Assembly: GCA_028877195.1 (NCBI GenBank)
Contig: JAPPIL010000210.1
Location: 1-7,013 of the forward strand
Length of the DNA stretch: 7,013 nt
Reading direction: 5' to 3'
From: Pseudomonadota bacterium
GTDB lineage: Bacteria; Bdellovibrionota_B; Oligoflexia; Oligoflexales; JAPPIL01
Part shown: positions 1 through 6,343 of the stretch, piece by piece
How positions within the stretch are numbered: position 1 is the stretch's first letter
Layout of the letters: each line of letters begins with the position of its first letter
Notes under the pieces: model-generated
What the model was told of the DNA's origin: nothing
Databases searched by the model: none
What the model saw: only the letters and a program-made list of their open reading frames with translations
Program-made: the position numbers and the translations under genes

Positions 1-62
1 GTTAGCGAGCGAATAAAATTTTGTTTCCGACTCAAACCAGCATATGTCTTGAGACTGTAGGG

Positions 63-92
63 GAGGAGCGCGAGGAGGGGAACGCTCCTCGC
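63..92. repeat. G-rich inverted repeat with two alternative stems
   Basis: Two perfect 8-bp stems compete for almost the same right arm. Bases 63-70 (gaggagcg) pair with 83-90 (cgctcctc), leaving a 12-nt loop. Bases 70-77 (gcgaggag) pair with 85-92 (ctcctcgc), leaving a 7-nt loop. A third partner, cccctcct at 133-140, is complementary to 73-80. The block is followed by an A-run rather than a T-run on the plus strand, so it does not look like an intrinsic terminator in that direction, and no T-run follows it on the minus strand either. The structure is directly visible. Any attenuation or protein-binding role is unproven, and it may lie upstream of the transcript start. Confidence 0.5.
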
Positions 93-219
93 ATAAAAAA
101 TAGGCATTACTTATGCAACAAAGCCCCGCAGGCCCCTCCTGAAACTCTTGCTCAGCGGTCATTCATATGAGGGGGGAAAGCACAATAGGTCTCGTCGCAT
201 GAATTAAACTATAAAAGAT

Positions 220-248
220 TTGACAAGCAACCCTACGGACGCTACAAG
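220..248 (+). promoter_or_regulatory. Candidate sigma70 promoter of the deacetylase gene
   Basis: A perfect TTGACA at 220-225 is followed, after 17 nt, by TACAAG at 243-248, which matches four of six bases of the TATAAT consensus. Transcription would begin near base 255, giving a leader of about 33 nt that includes the Shine-Dalgarno sequence at 276-283. The spacing and position are good but the -10 element is imperfect. An alternative A/T-rich -10-like element (tataaa, 211-216 region) has no clear -35. Confidence 0.5.
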
Positions 249-287
249 CATCAGCTCTTTCAAAAAATACAATATGGGGAGGGCAGC

Positions 288-1370
288 ATGCGGGGCGTGC
301 GGATTTTGTTATGGGCTATTATTATCTCTATAGCTGGCATGCAAAGCCAAGCATTTGCGGGCAAGCTTGGCAGTCGGGCACACAAGTATTTTGCTAACAC
401 AGTCCTTGCTATCGCAACGGTATGCCTGTCTTGTAGTCAAGCACCACAACCTGCACCGCAACCAAAGGAGCAAGCCCAAGTTAGTCAGCATGACGACACG
501 CACACGGTGGCAATTGAGTTGCTTGATACTAACCCACAGCTGCATGAACTCATTCCTCCTGTCATAGGCGACAGCCAAATTACACTACTCGGTCTGGTAG
601 CTAGTGATGCTAGCACAACGATAGGTAATCTATCGCAAACGGAGAACATCTACACCATTACAGTTAACGATGAAGTGCCGATAGTTCTTACCTTTGACGA
701 TGGCCCCGACACGCGCAGCGGGCGAGTCAATGGCACGCGCCGAGTGCTTGATACACTTGCTGATTTTGATTTCAATGCTGTGTTCTTCATTCAAACCCAT
801 GCACGCAGCAAGAATGGTTTATATTATCGTGGCAAGCATGCGAGTGTTGGGACACCGCTTGTTGAACGCATGCATACGGATGGGCATATCATCGCTGCGC
901 ACACAGGCATGGACGCTTGGGGTGCACATGCGATGGCTAACAACCATGTGCGGCGGGAGGCAACTGGCAAGCTTGGCAGCGATTTAGAACGCAGCAAGGC
1001 TTTCATCACTGCGATAACAGGTGAAAATCCAAAGTTTGTGCGACCACCGTTTGGCATCCAAAATAGAGCTGTGCGGGCACGCTATGCCAAGCATGACTTA
1101 AAAATAATTCTTTGGGATGTTGATAGTCGTGATACGAGGCGTGGGTATGAACGTGAAGATATTACAAAACATTTAGCCGCACGAGTTAAGACACTGGCAA
1201 GGGCTGGTAATGAATTGGTAGTCTTGTTCCACGATATTGATTATCACACCTATGATGCCGACAATCTCGCCGTGTATATCAAGACAATTGAGCAGTCTAT
1301 CAACGCTAAAAGTCTTACTGCTAACTTCAAACTATCAAAGCAAGAGATTGAAGATACCTTGCTAGACTAG
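288..1370 (+). CDS. Exported polysaccharide deacetylase, NodB/CE4 family
   Basis: This is a predicted metal-dependent deacetylase acting on N- or O-acetyl groups of an envelope or extracellular polysaccharide; the substrate cannot be told from sequence. The NodB motifs appear in order: TFDDGPD (135-141, catalytic and metal-binding Asp), an HT motif at 205-206, RPPFG (252-256), DVDS (277-280) and LFHD (313-316). Motif 2 is unusual: the family reads H-S/T-x-x-H, but here residue 209 is Asp, as in HTGMD. The Trp usually found after the DxxD element of motif 4 is Thr283. The N-terminus has a Sec signal with a likely AFA/GK cleavage after residue 24. A second basic-hydrophobic stretch (26-48) ends in LSC at 49, followed by a Pro/Gln-rich linker, which is reminiscent of a lipoprotein. 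The ATG at 288 is chosen because GGGGAGGG lies at 276-283, 4 nt upstream; the in-frame Met18 has no such site. The gene is monocistronic and convergent with the TA operon. The family call is firm; activity and anchoring are inferred. Confidence 0.88.
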   Translation: MRGVRILLWAIIISIAGMQSQAFAGKLGSRAHKYFANTVLAIATVCLSCSQAPQPAPQPKEQAQVSQHDDTHTVAIELLDTNPQLHELIPPVIGDSQITLLGLVASDASTTIGNLSQTENIYTITVNDEVPIVLTFDDGPDTRSGRVNGTRRVLDTLADFDFNAVFFIQTHARSKNGLYYRGKHASVGTPLVERMHTDGHIIAAHTGMDAWGAHAMANNHVRREATGKLGSDLERSKAFITAITGENPKFVRPPFGIQNRAVRARYAKHDLKIILWDVDSRDTRRGYEREDITKHLAARVKTLARAGNELVVLFHDIDYHTYDADNLAVYIKTIEQSINAKSLTANFKLSKQEIEDTLLD

Positions 1371-1408
1371 AGAGGCGCTGGTGTCTTATTAACCGCGAAA
1401 GCAGCAAA

Positions 1409-1708
1409 TTAAGCAACTTCATCATCCTTTGCGACAACAAGTTTGAGGCCGAAAACTGCAAGGCATCTAGTAAGGTTTTTCAAGCCGAATTTACGCTTAC
1501 CATTCACAAAGTCGGAGATGTTTTGTAATGGCATACCTGATTTGATAGAAAATTCCTTGATGCCCATACTTTGCATAGCATGCTGTAGTGCTTCCTCCAC
1601 AGTATGCCCAGACTGCTCTATGGCGTGTAACACCATACCTCTGGCAAAATCAGGGTCTTGCATTTCTTTGGCAATCGCATCATCGTAAGACTTACTTCTC
1701 CTTGCCAT
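1409..1708 (-). CDS. HTH-type antitoxin of a type II toxin-antitoxin pair
   Basis: This 99-residue protein is the probable antitoxin that neutralises the toxin encoded just upstream and represses the shared promoter. Residues 1-46 form a charged, helical N-terminal part. A helix-turn-helix of the XRE/HigA kind follows at about 48-72, with the sequence KEFSIKSG, a turn, then LQNISDFVNGKR as recognition helix. A hydrophobic tail (LAVFGLKLVV) follows. Antitoxins of the 'addiction module antidote' group paired with RelE-superfamily killers have this size and layout. The start ATG at 1708 lies inside the toxin reading frame (17-nt overlap) and is preceded by a very strong Shine-Dalgarno, GGAGGAG, at 1717-1711. 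The toxin start has no comparable site, which fits preferential antitoxin synthesis. The stop is 38 bp from the stop of the convergent deacetylase gene and no terminator hairpin is visible in that gap. The role follows from gene order and HTH; a specific name such as higA would be a guess. Confidence 0.85.
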   Translation of the reverse strand: MARRSKSYDDAIAKEMQDPDFARGMVLHAIEQSGHTVEEALQHAMQSMGIKEFSIKSGMPLQNISDFVNGKRKFGLKNLTRCLAVFGLKLVVAKDDEVA

Positions 1709-2018
1709 ATCTCCTCCAGTAAAGTTTAGCCTTTTTTATGTCAGACTTTTGATTGCGTTTAATGCCACCGAGCAAAATAACCATTAAACGGCTATCCGTA
1801 GCAAAGTAAACTCTGAACCCAGGCCCGCGATCAATGACAATTTCACACACACCTGCCCCACCTTTGATTGTGGTGATATTTTTTCTGCTGCCACCATAGG
1901 CAACCCTGCGGATGTAGTCGTGCACTGAGTAACGATCAGATTTATTCAATGCCTTGAACCACTCCCAGAATGGCTCGTCTCCTGATTCATTTACGTAGTA
2001 GACTACACCATCAAACAT
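1692..2018 (-). CDS. RelE/HigB-superfamily toxin (addiction module killer protein)
   Basis: This 108-residue protein is a probable type II toxin that, by family precedent, acts as an mRNA endonuclease on or near the ribosome. Recognition rests on two conserved blocks of the 'phage-derived Gp49-like / addiction module killer' group. One is DRGPGFRVYF at 63-72, preceded by a K-GGAGVCEI strand (52-60). The other is the C-terminal LLGGIKRNQKSDIKKAKLYW region (82-101). Basic residues typical of the RelE fold active site are present (Arg69, Lys87, Arg88, Lys91). The N-terminus (FWEWFKALNKSDRY) matches the usual helical hairpin. The toxin gene comes first in the operon, as in HigBA-type systems, and its last 17 nt overlap the antitoxin start. 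The ATG at 2018 has only a weak AGG about 11 nt upstream. The promoter/operator palindrome at 2022-2051 sits immediately before it. It appears full length with no frame damage, so it is likely functional, although activity cannot be seen from sequence. Confidence 0.87.
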   Translation of the reverse strand: MFDGVVYYVNESGDEPFWEWFKALNKSDRYSVHDYIRRVAYGGSRKNITTIKGGAGVCEIVIDRGPGFRVYFATDSRLMVILLGGIKRNQKSDIKKAKLYWRRYGKEK

Positions 2019-2021
2019 GGA

Positions 2022-2051
2022 GACTTATTACCTAAAAAAGGGTAATAAGTC
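2022..2051. promoter_or_regulatory. Perfect inverted repeat: likely operator of the TA operon
   Basis: The arms gacttattacc (2022-2032) and ggtaataagtc (2041-2051) are perfect 11-bp complements separated by an 8-nt A-rich spacer (2033-2040). The repeat ends 3 bp before the toxin start codon. Type II antitoxins with an HTH normally bind palindromes overlapping their own promoter, so this is the obvious candidate operator. It is not followed by a T-run in either direction, which argues against a terminator. Confidence 0.75.
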
Positions 2052-2053
2052 AA
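2025..2053 (-). promoter_or_regulatory. Candidate sigma70 promoter of the toxin-antitoxin operon
   Basis: On the minus strand, TTGACT (2053-2048, five of six consensus bases for -35) is followed by exactly 17 nt and then TAATAA (2030-2025), an imperfect -10. The -10 lies wholly in the right arm of the palindrome and the -35 partly in the left arm, so a bound repressor would cover both elements. With this -10, transcription would start about at the toxin ATG (2018), leaving essentially no leader. The -10 match is only three of six, so the exact register is uncertain. Confidence 0.45.
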
Positions 2054-2070
2054 TATCCTTTTGCAATTGC

Positions 2071-2082
2071 TAGTAGCTACTA
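2071..2082. repeat. 12-bp perfect palindrome between the exported-protein gene and the TA operon
   Basis: Bases 2071-2082 read tagtagctacta, identical on both strands. An 8-bp palindrome, gcaattgc, lies next to it at 2063-2070. With no loop, neither is a likely RNA hairpin, so protein binding or chance is more plausible. They lie 7-26 nt beyond the stop of the exported-protein gene. No intrinsic terminator is recognisable in the 70-nt gap 2019-2088. Confidence 0.4.
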
Positions 2083-2088
2083 CAAACT

Positions 2089-2688
2089 CTACATGTTAAC
2101 CGCAAAACTATAGGTGGCAATGTCATCATCAAAAGTTATTTTGGTCGCTTCTTTGCTCTTGGTGATGAGGCGGTAGGTGCTGACACAGTTGTGAATGATA
2201 GACTCTTGACACTCGCCAACACGGTTGATGGCAACATGCTCGTGGTTGTAAGAAAATTCCACCTCTTGAAAGGTTTTGAAAATCATCGGCTTCCCCGCTT
2301 CTAACTGGTAGTTATCAGCAAGTTTGACGCTAACCCCCGCATCAACAATTGCAGCTTGGCGGTTGCGGTTATCAAGCACGACAAACACCACTGAAGTAAA
2401 GCCCGCGGCGGTCGGCTTGAGAGTGTAAACCACCGTCTCTCCTACCATCCTTGCTGATACCGACATACCAGCTGGGTCAGCGATCAAGTCGTAGCGAAAA
2501 CCGTTTGGCAATTTCCGCAACTCTATCTCTTTGCCCTGTTGATAGATAAGCGAGTAGCGCGCTCGAACAGAATCAAGATATGAATCTAAAACCAGATTGT
2601 TATCACCCTCAATGATTACCACCTCCCGACGCTGTAGGGCACAGGCAGTCGTCAAGCAAAGCAGTAAACATAGCACTAGTGTGTGCAT
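2089..2688 (-). CDS. Exported small protein of unknown function downstream of pheT
   Basis: I do not recognise this 199-residue protein. It begins with a clear export signal: MHTLVLC, a leucine-rich core, then TTACALQ. This could be cleaved by signal peptidase I at ACA/LQ (after residue 17), or processed as a lipoprotein at Cys16, although Thr at -3 is a poor lipobox. The mature part is rich in alternating polar/hydrophobic stretches suggesting a beta-sandwich, for example YDLIADPAGMSVSARMV (66-82) and VVYTLKPTAAGFTSVVFVVLD (86-106). Cys160 and Cys168 could form a disulfide. A faint likeness to the N-terminal beta domain of VirB9/TrbG-type proteins is not enough for a call, and no secretion genes are nearby. 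The start at 2688 has GGAGA at 2699-2695, 6 nt upstream. An alternative ATG at 2724 sits 1 nt after the pheT stop and could use termination-reinitiation, adding 12 residues. It is probably the last gene of the pheS-pheT string. Confidence 0.7.
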   Translation of the reverse strand: MHTLVLCLLLCLTTACALQRREVVIIEGDNNLVLDSYLDSVRARYSLIYQQGKEIELRKLPNGFRYDLIADPAGMSVSARMVGETVVYTLKPTAAGFTSVVFVVLDNRNRQAAIVDAGVSVKLADNYQLEAGKPMIFKTFQEVEFSYNHEHVAINRVGECQESIIHNCVSTYRLITKSKEATKITFDDDIATYSFAVNM

Positions 2689-2725
2689 GCCAGTTCTCCG
2701 AACAACATACAAGTCGGTGGTCATT

Positions 2726-5230
2726 CTACGACCGCACAAAGGCTTCAAGGCTTTTACCCATATACGCCAAGAGCTGTGAGACTTCATTATCTACCTCAGC
2801 ATCGGTGAGGGTGCGATCAGGTGCTTGAAAGGAAAAACTTATCGCCACACTCTTTTTATCCTTACCCAACTCGTCGCCCGTAAATATATCAAAGAGACGA
2901 TAACTGGACATGTGTTCTTTGGCTGGAAACGCCTGCAAAGCCGTGTCTATCTGGCGGTAGGTGATGTCCTTTGCCAACACAAAAGCTAAATCCCTCTGAA
3001 CATTAGGATACTTGCTAACATGCGCATAAACACGCCGCTTTTGCTTCATCAACGCCTGATAAATAGCATCCAACATCAACTCAAAATACAGCACCCGCCC
3101 ATCAAGCTTAAATTGTGCCAATGCCCGCGGATGCAACTCACCGACATAACCGAAACAATGCACCGCATCACTGATTGCCATACTCGCATACGGGTGCATA
3201 AACGGCAGTGCCACCGCATCTATCGCCTCTATGCGCAGTTCCTGCAGTTGTAAACCAAGCATGGACAATACCCGCAACAGCAAGTGTTTGCCTACATACA
3301 CGTCAGGGTCAATGGCTTTTGCTTGCCAGCTAGCGAAACGATAAGGCGAGTCAATGATGCCAGCTGCGATATTACGCTCCCGTGGGCGTTGCTCATCGCC
3401 TTGCTGCATGTGAAGACCATGCTCGGCCGTAGCTTGAAAAAATTTTTGCTTCGGCACATGACTAGGAGCAAAATAACTGCGCCCCATTTCAAAGAGACGG
3501 ACACCACGCACTTGCTGGCGGCGGTTCTTATCAATGCACTGTAATAGATTGGGCAGCAGCGTCGTCTGCAACACTTGCATTTGAGCATTGATTGGATTCT
3601 GCAACCGCAAGTGTGGGTGCAACGTATGGCTCGCATCCACCCCTAAACGCCGATAGTCTTCAGCCGAATTAAAGATAAAGCTAATCGTTTCACGCATACC
3701 ACAAGCAGCTAGCCGTAGCTTGACTTTAGTTAAGAACGCCGAAAAACTATCATCTAAACCAGCAGCCATCTGCATCATCGGCAACTCATACGGTATCTTA
3801 TCAAAACCTGCGAGTCTCCCAATCTCTTCAATAAGATCAACTTCACGCGCAATATCCGCACGATACGATGGAATGCTAAACAGCAGGCGGTCATCGGTTT
3901 GATCCAACAGCCCAAATGCCAGTTGCTTTAGGTGCAGCATACATGTCTTGGCAGTCAAAGACGGCATGCCAAGCACCCTGCGTGCCCGTGAAACGCGCAC
4001 CGCTACCTTGCGAGCCTGCACCTGCTGCGGGTAAATATCTTTAACATCAGTGCTCACCGACTGTAGCGACGGCAACGATGACACGAATAAATCTCTAATG
4101 CGTGCTGCCACCTTTGCGGTATTGCCAATGTCAACAACACGTTCAAAACGATGCGCAGCCTCCGTGTGCAGCCCCAAGCGCTTGGCTGTCTTACGCACAC
4201 AAGTGGGAGAAAAGTTCGCCACCTCAATTACGATGTCTTTGGTGCTCGCACTTATCTCGGAGTTTTCACCACCGATAATCCCCGCTAAACCAACGACACG
4301 CGCCTCATCGCAAATCAAAATATCTTGCGCCTGAATCTCGCGCTCATTGCCATCAAGAGCGACAAACCCACAGGCTTTATCAGCTCGCTTGACCTGTAGT
4401 CGGCCACCTGAAATCTGTTCAGCATCGTAGGCATGCGATGGCTGCCCACTCTCCAGCATGACATAGTTGGTAATATCAACTACTGTGTTTATCGGTTTTA
4501 TCCCAGAAACCAGCAGTCGTCTTTGCATCCAAAGTGGCGACGGTGGGTTAGCGTTGATGTGAGCCTGAATAAAACAAAAACGCTCACAACCACTGTCGGC
4601 TGCAACATCAACCCGCACCGAAGTTGCCGCAGGTGCTGCCGTTAAGTTGTCTATGCGCAATTGTTTCAAGGGACGATCAAGTTTTGCGGCCAACTCTCGC
4701 GCTAAACCAAAATAACTCAAGCAGTCGCCCCGATTAGGGGTAATACTAACATCAAGCACCTTATCCTGCGTGGTAAGATACGTGTTGAATTTACTGCCAA
4801 ATGCAAAACTCGCATCTAAAGACAAGATGCCACCATGTTCCTTGCTGATGCCTAACTCTAAACCACTGCACAGCATGCCATGCGACTCCTCGCCTCTAAT
4901 CGTCGTCGCTGCGATCTTTTGCCCAGCAATCACCGCCCCAGGCAATGCCAGTGCAACCCGCATGCCCTGTTGAACATTAGGTGCACCACAAACAATACGA
5001 TGTGTCGGAGTGCCTGTGCCTGTATCAACCTTACATAGCAACAGACGACTGGCATTCGGATGCTTATCAACTGCTAGCACCCTGCCGACAACTACCAAGT
5101 CATCTATCGCCTCAAATTCTTCAACCCCCTCAACCTCATGACCAAGTTTAGTGAGGGTATCGCTGACTGTGTCCACATCTAAATCGCTTACCGACACATA
5201 ATCATTCAACCATTCAAGTGATATCAGCAT
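2726..5230 (-). CDS. pheT: Phenylalanine--tRNA ligase beta subunit
   Basis: This is the large subunit of the cytoplasmic (alpha-beta)2 phenylalanyl-tRNA synthetase. It carries the tRNA-binding and editing functions while PheS makes Phe-AMP. The N-terminus MLISLEWLNDYV is the family signature. Domains in order are the EMAP-like tRNA-binding domain (about 40-150, with HPNASRLLLCKVDTG and RGEESHGMLCSGLELG), the B3/B4 editing domain (about 212-375, with PINTVVDITNYVMLESGQPSHAYD near 246-269), the B5 domain (about 405-480, ending REVDLIEEIGRLAGFDKIP), a catalytically inactive class II core-like region (about 490-705) and a C-terminal ferredoxin-fold anticodon-binding domain (about 737-833, SKYPNVQRDLAF to the end). 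At 834 residues it is somewhat longer than the usual 785-800; the extra length seems to lie around 585-645. The ATG at 5230 has AAGG with 7-nt spacing. The gene starts 36 nt after the pheS stop. It is intact. Confidence 0.98.
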   Translation of the reverse strand: MLISLEWLNDYVSVSDLDVDTVSDTLTKLGHEVEGVEEFEAIDDLVVVGRVLAVDKHPNASRLLLCKVDTGTGTPTHRIVCGAPNVQQGMRVALALPGAVIAGQKIAATTIRGEESHGMLCSGLELGISKEHGGILSLDASFAFGSKFNTYLTTQDKVLDVSITPNRGDCLSYFGLARELAAKLDRPLKQLRIDNLTAAPAATSVRVDVAADSGCERFCFIQAHINANPPSPLWMQRRLLVSGIKPINTVVDITNYVMLESGQPSHAYDAEQISGGRLQVKRADKACGFVALDGNEREIQAQDILICDEARVVGLAGIIGGENSEISASTKDIVIEVANFSPTCVRKTAKRLGLHTEAAHRFERVVDIGNTAKVAARIRDLFVSSLPSLQSVSTDVKDIYPQQVQARKVAVRVSRARRVLGMPSLTAKTCMLHLKQLAFGLLDQTDDRLLFSIPSYRADIAREVDLIEEIGRLAGFDKIPYELPMMQMAAGLDDSFSAFLTKVKLRLAACGMRETISFIFNSAEDYRRLGVDASHTLHPHLRLQNPINAQMQVLQTTLLPNLLQCIDKNRRQQVRGVRLFEMGRSYFAPSHVPKQKFFQATAEHGLHMQQGDEQRPRERNIAAGIIDSPYRFASWQAKAIDPDVYVGKHLLLRVLSMLGLQLQELRIEAIDAVALPFMHPYASMAISDAVHCFGYVGELHPRALAQFKLDGRVLYFELMLDAIYQALMKQKRRVYAHVSKYPNVQRDLAFVLAKDITYRQIDTALQAFPAKEHMSSYRLFDIFTGDELGKDKKSVAISFSFQAPDRTLTDAEVDNEVSQLLAYMGKSLEAFVRS

Positions 5231-5266
5231 ATCTCTACCTTAACCCATATCCCTGCTTACGTATCT

Positions 5267-6289
5267 CTACTGAAGATGAGTTGGAAACTGCGATAAGAAC
5301 TCGTCTTGTCCCGCAAACAGCACCCGCAAGTCATCAACACCGAAATAAAGCATCGCCAAGCGATCAAGTCCAAAGCCAAAAGCAAAACCAGTATAAGATT
5401 CGCTATCAATGTTCAAAGTTTCAAACACATTAGGGTGAATCATCCCACAACCGCCTGCTTCTAACCACCCCGTCTGCTTACACACCCGACAGCCGTTGCC
5501 ACCACAAGCCACACATGCGATGTCCACCTCGGCACCAGGCTCAACAAATGGGAAATAACTAGGGCGAAAGCGAGTCGCTAACTCCTTGCCATACAAGGCG
5601 CGCAAGAATACGTCGATCATGCCTTTCAGATGCGCAAAGCTAATACCATTATCAACGACGAAACCCTCTATCTGATGAAACTGCGGAGTATGAGTAAGGT
5701 CATTATCGCAACGAAAGCAACGCCCCATAGATACCACCCGCAACGGTGGACTATGCTGTTCCATCGCATGCACCTGCACATTAGAAGTATGAGTGCGAAG
5801 CAACAGACGTTGGTAATTTTGTAGGTAGAAAGTATCCTGCATATCACGCGCGGGATGATGGTCTGGGATATTAAGCTTGTTAAAGTTATAGTCTTCAAAC
5901 TCCACGTCAGGCCCATCAAGGACACTAAAACTCAAGCGCTGAAAAACCTGCTCAAGCTTATTCCGTATCAAAGACACAGGGTGAAGTGCACCTAGCTCAT
6001 GCTGGTCAAGCACGGGCAAATCAATATCAGCACGCTCTTGCTCCAATGTCTTGGCAATCGCACGGTCTTCTAACTCTAACCGCAGAGCATTGATGCCATC
6101 CTCAACGCGTCGTTGCAACGCAGTCGCACGCGCACCCAACTGCTTGCGCTCTTCGGCTGTCGGCAAGGTCTTTATCTGCGCTCGCAAGGACGGCACATGC
6201 CCCTTGCGCCCAAGAAAGGCAACGCGCAAAGACTCAAAATCCTTCACCGCAGTGATGAGATGATACCGCTCTTCAAAATCTTTCTGCAC
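5267..6289 (-). CDS. pheS: Phenylalanine--tRNA ligase alpha subunit
   Basis: This is the catalytic subunit of phenylalanyl-tRNA synthetase, which activates phenylalanine with ATP and transfers it to tRNA-Phe together with PheT. Counted from the GTG at 6289 it has 340 residues: an N-terminal coiled coil (to about 85), class II motif 1 (HPVSLIRNKLEQVF and GPDVEFEDYNFNKLN, 103-140, then HPARDMQDTFY), motif 2 (GRCFRCDNDLTHTPQFHQIEG, 189-209) and motif 3 (GFAFGFGLDRLAML, 301-314, with Arg310). Four cysteines (259, 262, 267, 270) in CVACGGNGCRVC resemble the zinc-like knuckle of many bacterial PheS proteins. The start is doubtful. The GTG has no Shine-Dalgarno and leaves only 25 residues before LGRKG, where E. 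coli and B. subtilis have about 31-32. The frame stays open upstream to a TGA at 6334-6332 and encodes IKTLAELIAAADAV, which looks like normal PheS N-terminus. The real start may be an ATT at 6328, or a frameshift may be present. Confidence 0.95.
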   Translation of the reverse strand: MQKDFEERYHLITAVKDFESLRVAFLGRKGHVPSLRAQIKTLPTAEERKQLGARATALQRRVEDGINALRLELEDRAIAKTLEQERADIDLPVLDQHELGALHPVSLIRNKLEQVFQRLSFSVLDGPDVEFEDYNFNKLNIPDHHPARDMQDTFYLQNYQRLLLRTHTSNVQVHAMEQHSPPLRVVSMGRCFRCDNDLTHTPQFHQIEGFVVDNGISFAHLKGMIDVFLRALYGKELATRFRPSYFPFVEPGAEVDIACVACGGNGCRVCKQTGWLEAGGCGMIHPNVFETLNIDSESYTGFAFGFGLDRLAMLYFGVDDLRVLFAGQDEFLSQFPTHLQ

Positions 6290-6343
6290 AGCATCAGCCG
6301 CTGCTATCAGTTCTGCTAGCGTTTTAATTTTTCAAACCTACGG

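Larger units (their letters stand above)
1..287. other. Gene-free leader region upstream of the deacetylase gene
   Basis: No convincing gene is seen here on either strand. Frame 1 of the plus strand is open from base 1 to a TAG at 58-60 (19 codons). It could be the tail of an upstream gene, but it is too short to judge. A tiny reading frame at 167-202 (11 codons) lacks a ribosome binding site. The region contains a G-rich hairpin block (63-92), a C-rich octamer at 133-140 that is the exact reverse complement of bases 73-80, and a promoter candidate at 220-248. I see no tRNA, CRISPR or insertion-sequence signature. Confidence 0.6.

Noticed and set aside
60..80. G-quadruplex
   Set aside because: Two of the four G-tracts are only GG, so at best a weak two-tetrad structure could form. 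The duplex hairpins explain the pattern better.
63..100. Intrinsic terminator formed by the GC-rich hairpin
   Set aside because: The hairpin is followed by an A-run on the plus strand, and on the minus strand no T-run follows the stem.
167..202. Short reading frame MRGESTIGLVA as a leader peptide
   Set aside because: It has no ribosome binding site and no regulatory codon pattern, it lies upstream of the promoter candidate, and its length is compatible with chance.
2022..2051. Intrinsic terminator of the pheT string
   Set aside because: The stem is A/T-rich and is followed on the minus strand by TCCATG rather than a T-run. Its position just before the toxin start fits an operator better.
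2089..2787. Full 232-residue version of the post-pheT protein starting inside pheT
   Set aside because: It would overlap pheT by about 60 nt and put 33 residues before the signal peptide. The ATG at 2688 has a proper ribosome binding site and a normal signal peptide.
3292..3636. Overlapping open frames within pheT, pheS and the aminotransferase on both strands
   Set aside because: They sit in other frames of well-supported genes, show no domain-like composition (many are Cys/Arg/Ser-rich shadows) and lack ribosome binding sites.
6332..6334. TGA just upstream of pheS read as a sense codon (alternative genetic code or recoding) to extend the gene
   Set aside because: The next in-frame codon but one upstream is TAG (6340-6338), so read-through of the TGA gains almost nothing and no start codon is reached. 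Genes in the window otherwise fit the standard bacterial code.
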